Of a stretch of DNA of 25,426 nt, positions 7,434 to 15,583 are shown piece by piece. The translations under genes and the position numbers were made by a program. Source of the DNA: JAFGCY01 sp964609245 (GTDB lineage: Bacteria; 4484-113; JAFGCY01); assembly GCA_964609245.1 (NCBI GenBank), contig CAZSSB010000046.1:1-25426 (forward strand), read 5' to 3'. Each line of letters begins with the position of its first letter. Positions within the stretch are counted from its first letter, which is position 1. Below the pieces are notes generated by a model. The model made no database searches. It was not told where the DNA came from and was given only the letters and a program-made list of their open reading frames with translations.

Positions 7434-10076
7434 ATGCACGCTGATGATCACGGGACTGACAGGCCGGGCAGTGGGGCGGATACCGCCGGAGAGCCGCCGA
7501 GCATTGAAGCCCGGATCGAGCAGGCACTGACGGATACGCCGCTGCCGGCGTATGGCTCGCCGGAGCCTGAACGGCAGCTGGTGCTGGGCGAGGCGTACGC
7601 GCGGGCGGACCGGCGCGGTGCCACCGGCCACGCGGCCGGCGGACGGTCGCGCTGGGGCACGAGGGCGCTGATCGCCGCCGCGATCGTGGTCGCCGCGGTG
7701 GCCACTGCTGCCGTCATGCTCTGGCCGTTAAGGCTGAACAACGGCGTCGAGGGCGTGGGCCTTGAGGCGGCCGCGGCCTGGGCGGCGACTGAAGGCTGCG
7801 TGATCGAACTCGATCTCGCGCAGCTGCCGCCCGAGCCGGATGAACTCGAGGCGCTGGTGCCGGGCATCACCGCCGACATCGACGTGGTCCTGGAACTGCC
7901 GGATGAGCAGATGGCGGCACTCGGTCTGAATGCCTATCCGGGCCTGGTATTCCACCGCGCGCTGACGCGCTGGAATGCTGAGCATTCCCCGCCGGACGGC
8001 GGCCCGGTGCTTAGGTCCACCCAGCTCACCGGCCAGCATTCCCAGTTCATCGCCGGCGGGGGAATCATCTCCAGCGTCGCCCTGGTGCTGCTCAACGACG
8101 ACCGGGAGCTGCTGGCTGAAGTGCTGGCGATGCTCGACACGCTGCCGGGCATCTCACCGCCGCGCGTGTATCGCGAGACGCTCTATCTGAATGAGAAGTA
8201 TCCTGAAATCTATGCCCCCGCGCGCAAGGTGATCGTCAACGATCGAGAGCTTCGCTATCCCGTCGACATTGATGAGCGGTACGTCGAGACGCTGCACATG
8301 ATGTTCGCGATGCTCGACCGTGAGCGTGTCTACTACCGCGCCTTCTGGACCACGCTGAGCCGCGAGCGCGGCGGGGAACCGCTCGTGACCGGCGACGTGC
8401 TCAGGATTGGTTTCAACGAAGCCGGTGACATGCTGATCGACACCGTAGTCGAGACCTGGAATCCGCCGGGCGAGCACGTGCAGGCATCCCTGTCGTTCGA
8501 TCCGCGCGACACGTCTGCGGACTTCGACGTGCTGGCGGAACTGACGAAGCGGCTGGAGCAGCGGCAAGCACAGGCACGCGGCGAATCCGGCGGCGACAGC
8601 CCGCGCTACACACTCACCATCGAGCTGATTCCGCTTAAGCGAATGCTGGCACCGGCCGCGGAGCGGCTGACGGAAGCGGAGCTGGCGCAGACGCGGCAGG
8701 TCTATCGCGACATCCAGCAGGCCTTCAGCGACTGGTACTCCGGCGTCGACGAATTCCGCGATCCCACGCGGCGCGACCGCCGGGCACGGCTGCACAAGCC
8801 GAAAACGTTCGGCGAGGGCGTGGTGAGCGCAACGGCGAGCCTGGTCACGGGCGACGCCGACCAGCTGGCGGAGCTGCGAGGGCTGCTGGAGATGGCCAGC
8901 GGGGTCAAGCCGACGGTCTCCAGCGTTGACCGGACGGAGCTGGCACTGCCGGTTGAGGGCTACGTCGTCGAGTACGAGCAGCTCTACCACCGCAACCCAG
9001 CCGGCAGCGCCTGCTCCGGAGCAAGCGCCAGGAAGCAGCTTCTGGATGCTCTCTCGTCCTGGCTGGATGACTACAACAGCGGCGTAGAGGAGGAAAGCCG
9101 CGAAATCACAATCGCGGAGCTACGCGACGTGGACATCTGGCACGGCTGGCACAAATGCACGGCCGCCCTGATCTTCCCCGCCAGTAATCCCGCGCTGATC
9201 GACAGCCTGTCGGCGCGGCTGCGGGACGTGCCCGGAGTGGCGGGGCCCAGCGTGACGGCCCGCGAGATCTACTTCAGCCCCGTCAATCCGGAGCCGTTCC
9301 TGCCCGGGCGCAAGGTGGTGATCGACGGCGTTGAGTACGGCTTCCCGCAGGATTTCAGCGCCCGGGAATGGGGCGACCTGACTTCCGTCATCAAGTCGAT
9401 CCGCGACCAGACGTGGTACCGCGCCAACTGGCGGCTGGGCGTGCCAGGCGGCGCCGCCGGCGAAACCCGCCATCCCTTCGGCGACGTCGTCATGTTGCGG
9501 CTCGATCAGCGCGGCGACCTGGTGATCAACACGCTGGTCGACGACTACGAGGCGCTCGTCGCCGACACCGTCGCGCAGGGGCTGATGCAGCCGGTACCGG
9601 AAGGCGCCATTGCGCGCTCCGTCGAGGTGCGCATCGCACCGGAAGGTGCGGCGGCGGACTGCGATCCGCTGGCGCTGTTGATCGAGAAGTCACGCAGCGG
9701 GGAGGAGGGCCGCGGCGGCATTCGCGGCGGCGACCAGCCGTTCTACCGCATCAAGTTTCCGCTGCTGCCGCAGGAGCGCTGGACGGCCACCGGCGCTATG
9801 CGCCTCGGCAACGCGGATCTGATTGCTGCCCGCGAGATGGAGCAGCGGATGCGCCGGGCGTTTGACGAGTGGTTTGCCGGTCAGCCGCAGCTGCACGGCG
9901 ATGCGCTGATGCGCCACGGCGCGGCCCTGCACTTCTGGCGCATCGGCGAGATGGCGTTCTGCGCCAATCTGCAGCTGTTCACGGATGAGCCGGCGCTCAA
10001 GGACGAACTGGTCGGGTTACTCATTACCGCCGGCAGTGGTCTCGCGCCGGACGAGGAGTGCTACCCGGGCCGTTAG
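7434..10076 (+). CDS. ECF-linked single-pass membrane protein with duplicated extracytoplasmic domain
   Basis: An 880-aa protein. A very good site (GGAGGTGA) precedes the ATG. It has a cytoplasmic N-terminus of about 75 residues, one membrane segment (about 77-97) and a large extracytoplasmic region. Just after the membrane comes the motif AAAWAATEGCVIEL, shared with the protein encoded at 10702. The outside part is an internal duplication: about 205-470 (LYLNEKYPE, RKVIVNDRELRYP, AFSDWYSG) repeats at about 570-880 (IYFSPVNPE, RKVVIDGVEYGFP, AFDEWFAG) with an offset near 365 residues. No known domain is recognised. By position after an ECF sigma it may be an anti-sigma or sensor protein, but the zinc-finger anti-sigma motif (HxxxCxxC) is absent. 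Stop is TAG. Confidence 0.8.
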   Translation: MHADDHGTDRPGSGADTAGEPPSIEARIEQALTDTPLPAYGSPEPERQLVLGEAYARADRRGATGHAAGGRSRWGTRALIAAAIVVAAVATAAVMLWPLRLNNGVEGVGLEAAAAWAATEGCVIELDLAQLPPEPDELEALVPGITADIDVVLELPDEQMAALGLNAYPGLVFHRALTRWNAEHSPPDGGPVLRSTQLTGQHSQFIAGGGIISSVALVLLNDDRELLAEVLAMLDTLPGISPPRVYRETLYLNEKYPEIYAPARKVIVNDRELRYPVDIDERYVETLHMMFAMLDRERVYYRAFWTTLSRERGGEPLVTGDVLRIGFNEAGDMLIDTVVETWNPPGEHVQASLSFDPRDTSADFDVLAELTKRLEQRQAQARGESGGDSPRYTLTIELIPLKRMLAPAAERLTEAELAQTRQVYRDIQQAFSDWYSGVDEFRDPTRRDRRARLHKPKTFGEGVVSATASLVTGDADQLAELRGLLEMASGVKPTVSSVDRTELALPVEGYVVEYEQLYHRNPAGSACSGASARKQLLDALSSWLDDYNSGVEEESREITIAELRDVDIWHGWHKCTAALIFPASNPALIDSLSARLRDVPGVAGPSVTAREIYFSPVNPEPFLPGRKVVIDGVEYGFPQDFSAREWGDLTSVIKSIRDQTWYRANWRLGVPGGAAGETRHPFGDVVMLRLDQRGDLVINTLVDDYEALVADTVAQGLMQPVPEGAIARSVEVRIAPEGAAADCDPLALLIEKSRSGEEGRGGIRGGDQPFYRIKFPLLPQERWTATGAMRLGNADLIAAREMEQRMRRAFDEWFAGQPQLHGDALMRHGAALHFWRIGEMAFCANLQLFTDEPALKDELVGLLITAGSGLAPDEECYPGR

Positions 10077-10155
10077 GGTGCTGGACCGGCATGGACCAGC
10101 GGCCGCCGCCCGGCGCCGCTGTAACCGGCGCACCCGCGATGGCATCATTACTTGT

Positions 10156-10701
10156 ATGGGCGTGGGGGATGCGCCGGTTGGCGGATTCGAGGATGTGCTC
10201 ACCGAGCACGTCTATCGGGCCGCCTGGCGCTACGCCTGGCATCTGCGGCCGGTCTACGAGGACGCCCAGGACCTGCTGCAGGAGGCCCTGGCCCACGCCT
10301 GGCTGCGGTTTCACCAGCTGCGCGATCAGCGGCGCTTCAAGGGCTGGCTGCTCAGTATCGTCCGCACCCGCTTCCTGATGGCCCGCCGGCGGCGGGCACT
10401 GCCGGTGACGGGCGACGGTCTGCCCCTCCAGGAGGCGGGCGCAGGCGGGAGCCACACTGCCGGCCGCTATGCCGGCCTGCCGCCCGCGCTGGCAAGCGGC
10501 ATGCTCAGGCTGCCCGCCGCGCAGCGTGAAGCGGTGGAGCTGCACTACCTGCAGGAGCTGAGTATCGAAGAGGTGGCCGGCGTGCTGGGCATCCGGCCGG
10601 GCACCGTCAAGGTCAGGCTGCATCGCGCGCGCCAGCGGCTGAAGCGCGCGCTGGCCGCGGACGTGTCGGGGCAGCTCAGCCGCGCCGAGCGAGGTGACTG
10701 A
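10156..10701 (+). CDS. ECF-type RNA polymerase sigma factor 2
   Basis: A 181-aa ECF sigma, paralogous to the one at 6853. Region 2 contains YEDAQDLLQEALAHAWLRF and WLLSIVRTRFLMARRRR. Region 4 contains LSIEEVAGVLGIRPGTVKVR and RARQRLKRAL. The ATG at 10156 places the N-terminus in register with ECF sigma 1 (20 versus 19 residues before YR-AWR); the upstream open frame overlaps the previous gene and is unlikely to be used. No good ribosome-binding site is visible. The TGA stop (10699-10701) abuts the next ATG at 10702, so the pair is translationally coupled. A 32-bp stretch is identical to the sigma remnant at 6727-6758. Confidence 0.92.
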   Translation: MGVGDAPVGGFEDVLTEHVYRAAWRYAWHLRPVYEDAQDLLQEALAHAWLRFHQLRDQRRFKGWLLSIVRTRFLMARRRRALPVTGDGLPLQEAGAGGSHTAGRYAGLPPALASGMLRLPAAQREAVELHYLQELSIEEVAGVLGIRPGTVKVRLHRARQRLKRALAADVSGQLSRAERGD

Positions 10702-12369
10702 ATGGATGACAGAGACCGACAGCTCGATGAGAATCTCGCCGCAGCGGCGCGTCGCAATGCGGCCGGCACACCCGCTGCTCCGGACCAGCGTCTGGTGACT
10801 GATCGTGCCAGGAGGCGAGCCGCGACGCTGCGGGTCGACGGTCGCGGCCGGCTGCGCCTGCGGTTGGCGGAAGTCGCAGTGGTCCTGGTCATCGTGGCCG
10901 CGCTGATTGTGATCCTGGTGCCCATCATCCGCCAAGCGCAACTGAATCGGGGCGAATCGCGCCTGCCGCAAATGGCCACGGCGGCCTGGGCCAGCACCGA
11001 GGGCCACGTGATCGAGTTCACCATCCGCTATGACAGCTGGGATGACATTCCGGACTACAACGCGCCGTTTCATCCGCGCCGCGAGACTCGCGCAGCAGTA
11101 AACTCATGGCTTGAGCAGCATCCCGGGCTGAAGTCAGAGACGCCGGGTCTGCCGGTGGCCGACGTAAGTATGTCGTACTTCTGTCGAGAAGAGCCGGAGG
11201 CCAAACTGGAACTCCAGGTCCTGGTGTCGGTGGGGGACAGCGAACTCGTTCGGGACCTAGCGCAGGCGATCTGCGAAACAACTGGCTTCACCGGGCCTGA
11301 GACCAGCAGTCGGACGCTCTACTTCTCAGGGGAGTATCCGGAACTGCTGTCCGACGAAGTCACCATCCGGATTGACGGGCAGGACTACTGCTTTCCTCAT
11401 GACTTCACGATCGATGAGGCGCGCAGCATCGCCCGCGACCTGCGCAACTGGCGGACTTCGTACGAGGGGCGATTCGGTTTTGGCATCAGCAGGCGCTTCG
11501 GTGACTTCGTCGTATTCAAGCTGGAACACCTGCCGGGCGGCGTCCTCGACTACGCTGTCATCACCCGTGAACTGGAGGTGGATGAGGAAGTCCGCGACAC
11601 GATCAGCGGTCACTCAAACACCGTGTTCGAGCCCGATCAGGAGGATCTCGCGCACCCCTGGCGCGACCCGGTGCTGGAGCTGATTCGCCTGGGGCGCTTT
11701 CACAACTGGAGCAGTCGGGCCAGCAGGGGAAGGGCGGAGACCAGAATCGACGTCGCCATCTACTACTGCAGTAGTCGGCTGGTGTCAGAGGACAAGTGGG
11801 GTTTACTGCAGGAGCGGCGGCAGCGTTTGATTGATGAGGGCCGCGAGCAGCTACCGCCACTGACGGACGAAGACTGGGTCGAGATCGAGGAGTGGGCGAT
11901 CGGTCTGGAGGAGCAACTGCCGGCCGATGTGCTGGAGAGAACCGGGAAGACATGGATGGAGCTTGGTCGGGACGAGTACAACAACCGGCGGGCGACGAAG
12001 ATCGACCGGGAGACCAGGCAGTCGGCGGCGTACAGGTCATTTCCCGAACTCACGGAGGAAGAGCGGGCACAGGCGCTGCTCCTGGCCGAACGCCTGCGCA
12101 ACGTAACAAAGCACTGGTACGCGGACAACGCTGAGGCGGTATATGAGAGCGGGCCCGGCACTGAGATCAGCCGCCGCGTGAAAGAGGTCGACGGAGTCCC
12201 CGTGAGCTTCCTGATCACACTCAGGTGTAACGATCCGGAGTATGCGGACAGCCTCCGTGCGACGCTTGAAGGAGTTGAGGGGCTGGTGCAGCCGTGGCAG
12301 GTCAGCGAGTCCTCGATCGGGCACAGCGTCGGCACGGATGACCAGGCGCCGCCTATAATCGGCGGGTGA
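10702..12369 (+). CDS. ECF-linked single-pass membrane protein, shorter paralogue
   Basis: A 555-aa protein starting directly after the sigma stop codon, with GAGGTGA as ribosome-binding site. It has an Arg-rich cytoplasmic N-terminus of about 55 residues, a membrane segment at about 56-76, then the shared motif TAAWASTEGHVIEF (about 90-105). The extracytoplasmic part holds one copy of the unit duplicated in the 880-aa protein: LYFSGEYPE (about 206), VTIRIDGQDYCFPHDF (about 220) and a C-terminal helix region with KHWYADN (about 470). It belongs to the same unnamed family, probably a sigma-regulating or signal-sensing partner (inference from position). No ZAS zinc motif is seen. Its TGA overlaps the GTG start of the ABC ATPase (GTGA). 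Confidence 0.8.
   Translation: MDDRDRQLDENLAAAARRNAAGTPAAPDQRLVTDRARRRAATLRVDGRGRLRLRLAEVAVVLVIVAALIVILVPIIRQAQLNRGESRLPQMATAAWASTEGHVIEFTIRYDSWDDIPDYNAPFHPRRETRAAVNSWLEQHPGLKSETPGLPVADVSMSYFCREEPEAKLELQVLVSVGDSELVRDLAQAICETTGFTGPETSSRTLYFSGEYPELLSDEVTIRIDGQDYCFPHDFTIDEARSIARDLRNWRTSYEGRFGFGISRRFGDFVVFKLEHLPGGVLDYAVITRELEVDEEVRDTISGHSNTVFEPDQEDLAHPWRDPVLELIRLGRFHNWSSRASRGRAETRIDVAIYYCSSRLVSEDKWGLLQERRQRLIDEGREQLPPLTDEDWVEIEEWAIGLEEQLPADVLERTGKTWMELGRDEYNNRRATKIDRETRQSAAYRSFPELTEEERAQALLLAERLRNVTKHWYADNAEAVYESGPGTEISRRVKEVDGVPVSFLITLRCNDPEYADSLRATLEGVEGLVQPWQVSESSIGHSVGTDDQAPPIIGG
12354..12359 (+). promoter_or_regulatory. Perfect -10 box, leaderless promoter of the ABC ATPase
   Basis: TATAAT ends 6 nt before the GTG at 12366, the spacing at which transcription would begin at the start codon itself. 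It lies inside the last codons of the upstream gene. No convincing -35 is present; TCGGCA at 12329 would have a 19-bp spacer. Confidence 0.6.
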
Positions 12370-13208
12370 GTCAGCCCCCAGAGCAACCGCAGGCTCAGCT
12401 GCCTGAGACACCGTCCGCGCCACCCCCGCCGGCCGATGAGCGGCCGCCGGCGATCATCGTCGAGCACCTGACCAAGCGTTTCGACAAGGTGCTGGCGGTC
12501 GACGACATCTCCTTCGCCGTCCCGCAGGGCGAGTTCTTCGGCTTCCTCGGCCCCAACGGGGCGGGCAAGACCACAACGATCCGCGTGATCTGCGGCCTGC
12601 TGCGCGCGGACTACGAGCGCATTCAGGTGGCGGGGTGCAGCCTGCGCGACGATCCGCTGGGCGTCAAGGCCTCAATCGGCGTGATGCTGGAAGAGCCCGT
12701 GCTTTACGAGCGGCTCAGCGCCCGCGAGCACCTGCGCTTCACCGGCGAACTCTACGGCCTCAGCACGCAGGAGGCCGACCGGCGGGGCGCGGAACTGCTC
12801 TCCCTGCTGGCGCTCCAGGACGACGCCGACCGGCTGATCGTGGACTACTCCTCGGGGATGCGCAAGAAGGTGGCCCTGGCCTGCGCTCTGATCCACGACC
12901 CGCCGGTGCTGTTCCTCGACGAGCCGTTCAGCGGCATCGACACGGTGTCCAGCCGCCAGATCAAGGACCTGCTCCGGCGCCGCGTGGAGCAGGGGGTGAC
13001 GATCATGTTTAGCAGCCACGTGATGGAGGTCGTCGAGCGGCTGTGCACCGGCCTGGCGATCATCCACCAGGGGCGGATCGTCTTCGCCGACACCATGGCC
13101 AGCCTGCGCGCCCGCCCGGACTATGAGAGTCTGGAAGACGTCTTCATCGCCGCCGTCGGCCGCGAGGAGCTGATCCACGCCGACGACCAGAGCTGGCTGC
13201 GGGAGTGA
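12366..13208 (+). CDS. ABC transporter ATP-binding protein (ABC-2/NatA type)
   Basis: A 280-aa cytoplasmic nucleotide-binding subunit. Walker A is GPNGAGKT (residues 62-69, Lys68). The ABC signature is YSSGMRKK (161-168), Walker B VLFLDEP (181-187, Glu186) and the H-switch SSH (His218). The position after Walker A that often holds the Q-loop Gln reads MLEEP, as is common in ABC-2 exporters. About 30 Pro-rich residues precede the domain. The GTG start overlaps the upstream stop (GTGA), and a perfect -10 box sits 6 nt before it, so it may be made both from the sigma operon and from its own leaderless transcript. No ABC-2 permease gene lies beside it. The partner must be elsewhere, or this ATPase serves another role. 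Confidence 0.93.
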   Translation: MSQPPEQPQAQLPETPSAPPPPADERPPAIIVEHLTKRFDKVLAVDDISFAVPQGEFFGFLGPNGAGKTTTIRVICGLLRADYERIQVAGCSLRDDPLGVKASIGVMLEEPVLYERLSAREHLRFTGELYGLSTQEADRRGAELLSLLALQDDADRLIVDYSSGMRKKVALACALIHDPPVLFLDEPFSGIDTVSSRQIKDLLRRRVEQGVTIMFSSHVMEVVERLCTGLAIIHQGRIVFADTMASLRARPDYESLEDVFIAAVGREELIHADDQSWLRE

Positions 13209-13256
13209 CTGCACGCGCTGCGGGATTCCCCTACGCCATTGGCGCCCAGCGCCTGC

Positions 13257-13262
13257 TATTAT
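13257..13262 (+). promoter_or_regulatory. -10 box (TATTAT) before the first GQAKWQRV-family gene
   Basis: TATTAT ends 12 nt before the ATG at 13275, implying a leader of only about 5 nt. A GGGAG two nt before the ATG is too close to be an ordinary ribosome-binding site. No -35 is evident. Confidence 0.4.
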
Positions 13263-13274
13263 GCATTCGGGAGC

Positions 13275-14075
13275 ATGGGTCAGTTTCAACTATTTCAGGA
13301 TCCCGAGTACCACGAGTGGGTGCGCCAGTGGGGAAAGCCGGTGCTGGCGGCGATCTACCGCCAGGACCCGGTGGAGGGCAAGCTGCGCCTTGACGAGGCG
13401 CAAGCCGCGCTGGAGGAGTGCACCCTGCCGGAGGAACAGCTTGAAGCGCTGACCCTGTCGCTGACCTGGTTCGAGTACAACCTCAGGCGGATCGGCGCCG
13501 ACGCCGACATCTCGGAGCAGTGCTACCTGGACACGCGCGCGATCCTCCTGACGCGGCAGTCGACGGACGGCGGCGAGCTGCAGCGCCGGCGGCTGCTGCT
13601 GGTGCTGCGCTGCGAGGGCGACGCCGACGGCATCGAGCCGCTCGGCCGCGCCGAGGTGGACGAGTTGCTCAGGCCGCTCACACGCGCCGACGAGGACCAC
13701 ATGCTGTGGCATGCGCTGGCGCTGTGGGCGTTCCTGCACGGCGACGGTGAAATCATGCGGCGGGCCTACGCGGCGCAGCTGACCAATCCCAGCGCCACCA
13801 TGGGCCAGGCCAAGTGGCAGCGCGTGCACCTGATGCACCGGCTGCTGGAGGGCAGCGCCACGCGCGAGGATGTCCACGCGGCGATCAGGTCGCAGCAGGT
13901 CCGGCCCCAGCTGCTGGAATTCCTCAACCACATCTGGCCGCGCTGCCGGGCGGCGGGACTTGACGACGAAGACCTGCGCGCGATGCTGGCGATCAAGGCC
14001 AAGGAGATCGACGCCGCGCGGCCGCCCGTCCCGCAGCCCGAGCGACGGACCAAGACCACCCGCACCCCGCCCTAA
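13275..14075 (+). CDS. Cytosolic helical protein of unknown function, paralogue A
   Basis: A 266-aa protein without signal peptide or membrane segment. The ATG at 13275 is chosen because MGQFQLFQDPEYHEW aligns with the paralogue start and a -10 box lies just upstream; an in-frame TTG at 13239 is possible but less likely. The sequence is rich in Leu, Ala, Glu and Arg and looks all-helical, perhaps TPR-like. It is a tandem paralogue of the gene at 14160. Shared blocks include WFEYN/WYEFV, QRRRL...LRC and the strongest, GQAKWQRV (about residue 187) followed by LLEGSATREDV. The C-terminus is a Pro/Arg/Thr-rich tail. I do not recognise the family. It follows the ABC gene by 66 nt but seems to have its own promoter. 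Confidence 0.78.
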   Translation: MGQFQLFQDPEYHEWVRQWGKPVLAAIYRQDPVEGKLRLDEAQAALEECTLPEEQLEALTLSLTWFEYNLRRIGADADISEQCYLDTRAILLTRQSTDGGELQRRRLLLVLRCEGDADGIEPLGRAEVDELLRPLTRADEDHMLWHALALWAFLHGDGEIMRRAYAAQLTNPSATMGQAKWQRVHLMHRLLEGSATREDVHAAIRSQQVRPQLLEFLNHIWPRCRAAGLDDEDLRAMLAIKAKEIDAARPPVPQPERRTKTTRTPP

Positions 14076-14147
14076 GGCGCGTGGCAACCGGGCTGCCCAG
14101 CTCGGCACGTCCAGCTTCAGCTCAAGAGCCGGCCAACCGGAATAGTG

Positions 14148-14153
14148 TATATT
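14148..14153 (+). promoter_or_regulatory. -10 box (TATATT), leaderless promoter
   Basis: TATATT (5 of 6) ends exactly 6 nt before the ATG at 14160. There is no ribosome-binding site between them. The geometry is the same as at 12354, 22110 and 24345. Confidence 0.55.
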
Positions 14154-14159
14154 GGACCA

Positions 14160-14945
14160 ATGGGTGAGGCTTCTCACGCCGCCGAGCGGGAGGACTGGTA
14201 TCAGCGGCTGATCAGCCCCATTCGCGCGGCGCTCTACGCCAACGACCAGCCGCAGGCGGCGGCGGCGCTGGAGCAGGCCTGGGCCGAACTCGACAGCATG
14301 GGGCTGGCGGAGGACCAGCACGAGATGATGGGCTATGTCCTGAGCTGGTACGAGTTCGTGAAGACGGTGCAGGACCAACCGATCGGGTTGGCCGCCGAGC
14401 AGTACCGCCGCACGCTGGAGCGCTTCACCGCACCGGCGTGCACACCCGCCGGCGAAGCACAGCGCCGGCGGCTTGAGGCGATCCTGCGCTGCACCGGGCG
14501 GCTTTACGACTGCGCCGACCTGACCCGCGCCGAGCTGGATCAGCTGCTCGAGGGCCTGCCCGGGCTGGAGACGGACGAGTTTCTCTGGCACAACATCGCC
14601 GGCTGGGCCTTCGCCAACCGCGACGTGGAGATGCTGCACCGCGCCTACGAGGTGATGCTGACGGAGCCCAGCAACCTGCTGGGCCAGGCCAAGTGGCAGC
14701 GCGTCAACATCATGCTGCTGCTGGTCGAGGGCCGCGCCACCCGCCGCGACGTCGAGTTCACCGTCAGGAACATGCGGGTGCTGCCCCAGATCATCGAGTT
14801 CCGGGTGCGGATCTGGCCGGAGTGCGTCCGCCGGGGCCTCACGGACGACCAATTGGAGCGCCAGCTGGACGAGCGCTACGCGCAGCTGCGCCAGCGGCCT
14901 CCCGTACCGGACCTGGAGCCACGCACCAAACACATCCTCAGCTGA
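14160..14945 (+). CDS. Cytosolic helical protein of unknown function, paralogue B
   Basis: A 261-aa protein, tandem paralogue of the gene at 13275 with the same length, helical character and conserved block LLGQAKWQRVNIMLLLVEG (about residues 175-195). It begins MGEASHAAEREDWYQ. The ATG at 14160 is supported by the TATATT box 6 nt upstream; an in-frame GTG at 14145 would lie before that box. It ends with PRTKHILS, echoing the PERRTK tail of paralogue A. No membrane or export signal, no known motif. The duplicated pair with separate promoters suggests two proteins that diverged in role or pair with each other. It converges on the minus-strand DUF302 gene 25 nt downstream. Confidence 0.78.
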   Translation: MGEASHAAEREDWYQRLISPIRAALYANDQPQAAAALEQAWAELDSMGLAEDQHEMMGYVLSWYEFVKTVQDQPIGLAAEQYRRTLERFTAPACTPAGEAQRRRLEAILRCTGRLYDCADLTRAELDQLLEGLPGLETDEFLWHNIAGWAFANRDVEMLHRAYEVMLTEPSNLLGQAKWQRVNIMLLLVEGRATRRDVEFTVRNMRVLPQIIEFRVRIWPECVRRGLTDDQLERQLDERYAQLRQRPPVPDLEPRTKHILS

Positions 14946-14970
14946 GCGGGGCGGGGCCCGCCGGCCGGTC

Positions 14971-15357
14971 CTACAGCGACTCGATTACGCGCCGCATCGC
15001 CTCGCCGGCATGCGCGCTCACCTCGGCCAGCGCCTCATTGCCGGTGGCCTGGGCCATCATCGCGGGGTCCATCGCGGAGACCTCGACGCGCCCGTCGTCG
15101 TGCTGCTGGACGACAACGTTGCAGGGCATCAGTACGCCGATCTTGTCCTCCAGCGTCAGCGCCCGGCCGGCGAACTGCGGGTTGCAGGCGCCCAGGATGC
15201 GGTAGGGGCGAAAATCCATGTCCAGCTTCTGCTTCAGCGTGGCCCGGGCGTCGATCTCCGTCAGCACGCCGAAGCCGTGGGCGGCCAGCGCGGCCGTCGC
15301 GCGCTCGAGCGCCTCGTCGAACCCGCAGTCAACGAACCTGCTGATGTGATAGCTCAT
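14971..15357 (-). CDS. DUF302 domain protein
   Basis: A 128-aa single-domain protein with the DUF302 pattern: an N-terminal Phe/helix/Leu-rich segment (FDEALERATAALAAHGFGVL), then EIDARATLKQKL, YRILGACNPQFAGRAL and IGVLMPCNVVVQ. The family is widespread, small and of unsettled biochemical function, and often occurs as a stand-alone cytosolic protein. GGAGGAT lies 6 nt before the ATG on the minus strand. It is separated from its minus-strand upstream neighbour, the serine hydrolase, by 226 nt of repeat-bearing DNA, so it is probably a separate transcript. Stop is TAG. Confidence 0.9.
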   Translation of the reverse strand: MSYHISRFVDCGFDEALERATAALAAHGFGVLTEIDARATLKQKLDMDFRPYRILGACNPQFAGRALTLEDKIGVLMPCNVVVQQHDDGRVEVSAMDPAMMAQATGNEALAEVSAHAGEAMRRVIESL

Positions 15358-15434
15358 GGATGATCCTCCGGCGGCATCACAGTATCATCACTATCTCTAC
15401 CCGCCTGAGGGCGCATCCTACCTGTCGCCTGTCG

Positions 15435-15457
15435 GTAGCGCGAGCGTCCCGCCCGCG
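15435..15457 (+). repeat. REP-like hairpin A1 (GTAG-tagged)
   Basis: GTAG at 15435-15438 is followed by the imperfect hairpin CGCGAGCG-TCC-CGCCCGCG. The hairpin and its GATCCG flank recur at 23948. Confidence 0.55.
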
Positions 15458-15473
15458 ATCCGGCAGCCCCACC

Positions 15474-15495
15474 CTGGGCGGGGTCCCGACCCGCC
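15474..15495. repeat. Imperfect GC-rich inverted repeat
   Basis: GGCGGGGTC and GACCCGCC form a stem with one bulged G between hairpins A1 and A2. It has no GTAG tag. It may be a decayed member of the same family. Confidence 0.3.
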
Positions 15496-15513
15496 GATTA
15501 GGTGAGATACTCG

Positions 15514-15537
15514 GTAGCCGCGCATCCTATGCGCGGC
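15514..15537 (+). repeat. REP-like hairpin A2 (GTAG-tagged)
   Basis: GTAG at 15514-15517 leads into a perfect 9-bp hairpin GCCGCGCAT-CCT-ATGCGCGGC. The stem is nearly the same as that of the element at 24274. Confidence 0.65.
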
Positions 15538-15545
15538 GCGGAGTG

Positions 15546-15569
15546 GGCGCGAAGAGGCTTCGCGCCTAC
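15546..15569 (-). repeat. REP-like hairpin A3 (inverted, CTAC-tagged)
   Basis: A perfect 9-bp hairpin GGCGCGAAG-AGG-CTTCGCGCC followed by CTAC (15566-15569). It is in inverted orientation to A2, so the two form a BIME-like pair. It lies just downstream of the serine hydrolase stop codon and could also act as its 3' hairpin. Confidence 0.65.
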
Positions 15570-15583
15570 CGAAAGCCCCGGGC

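Noticed and set aside
7434..10076. Classical zinc-finger (ZAS) anti-sigma factor
   Set aside because: The cytoplasmic N-terminus contains no HxxxCxxC motif. A regulatory role is only inferred from gene order.
13290..14933. 547-aa minus-strand open frame
   Set aside because: It is the complement of the two GQAKWQRV-family genes, which are mutually homologous on the plus strand. The antisense frame is a GC-codon shadow.
14946..14970. Bidirectional terminator between convergent genes
   Set aside because: The GC palindrome (GCGGGGCCCGC) has almost no loop, and no T-tract is present on either side.
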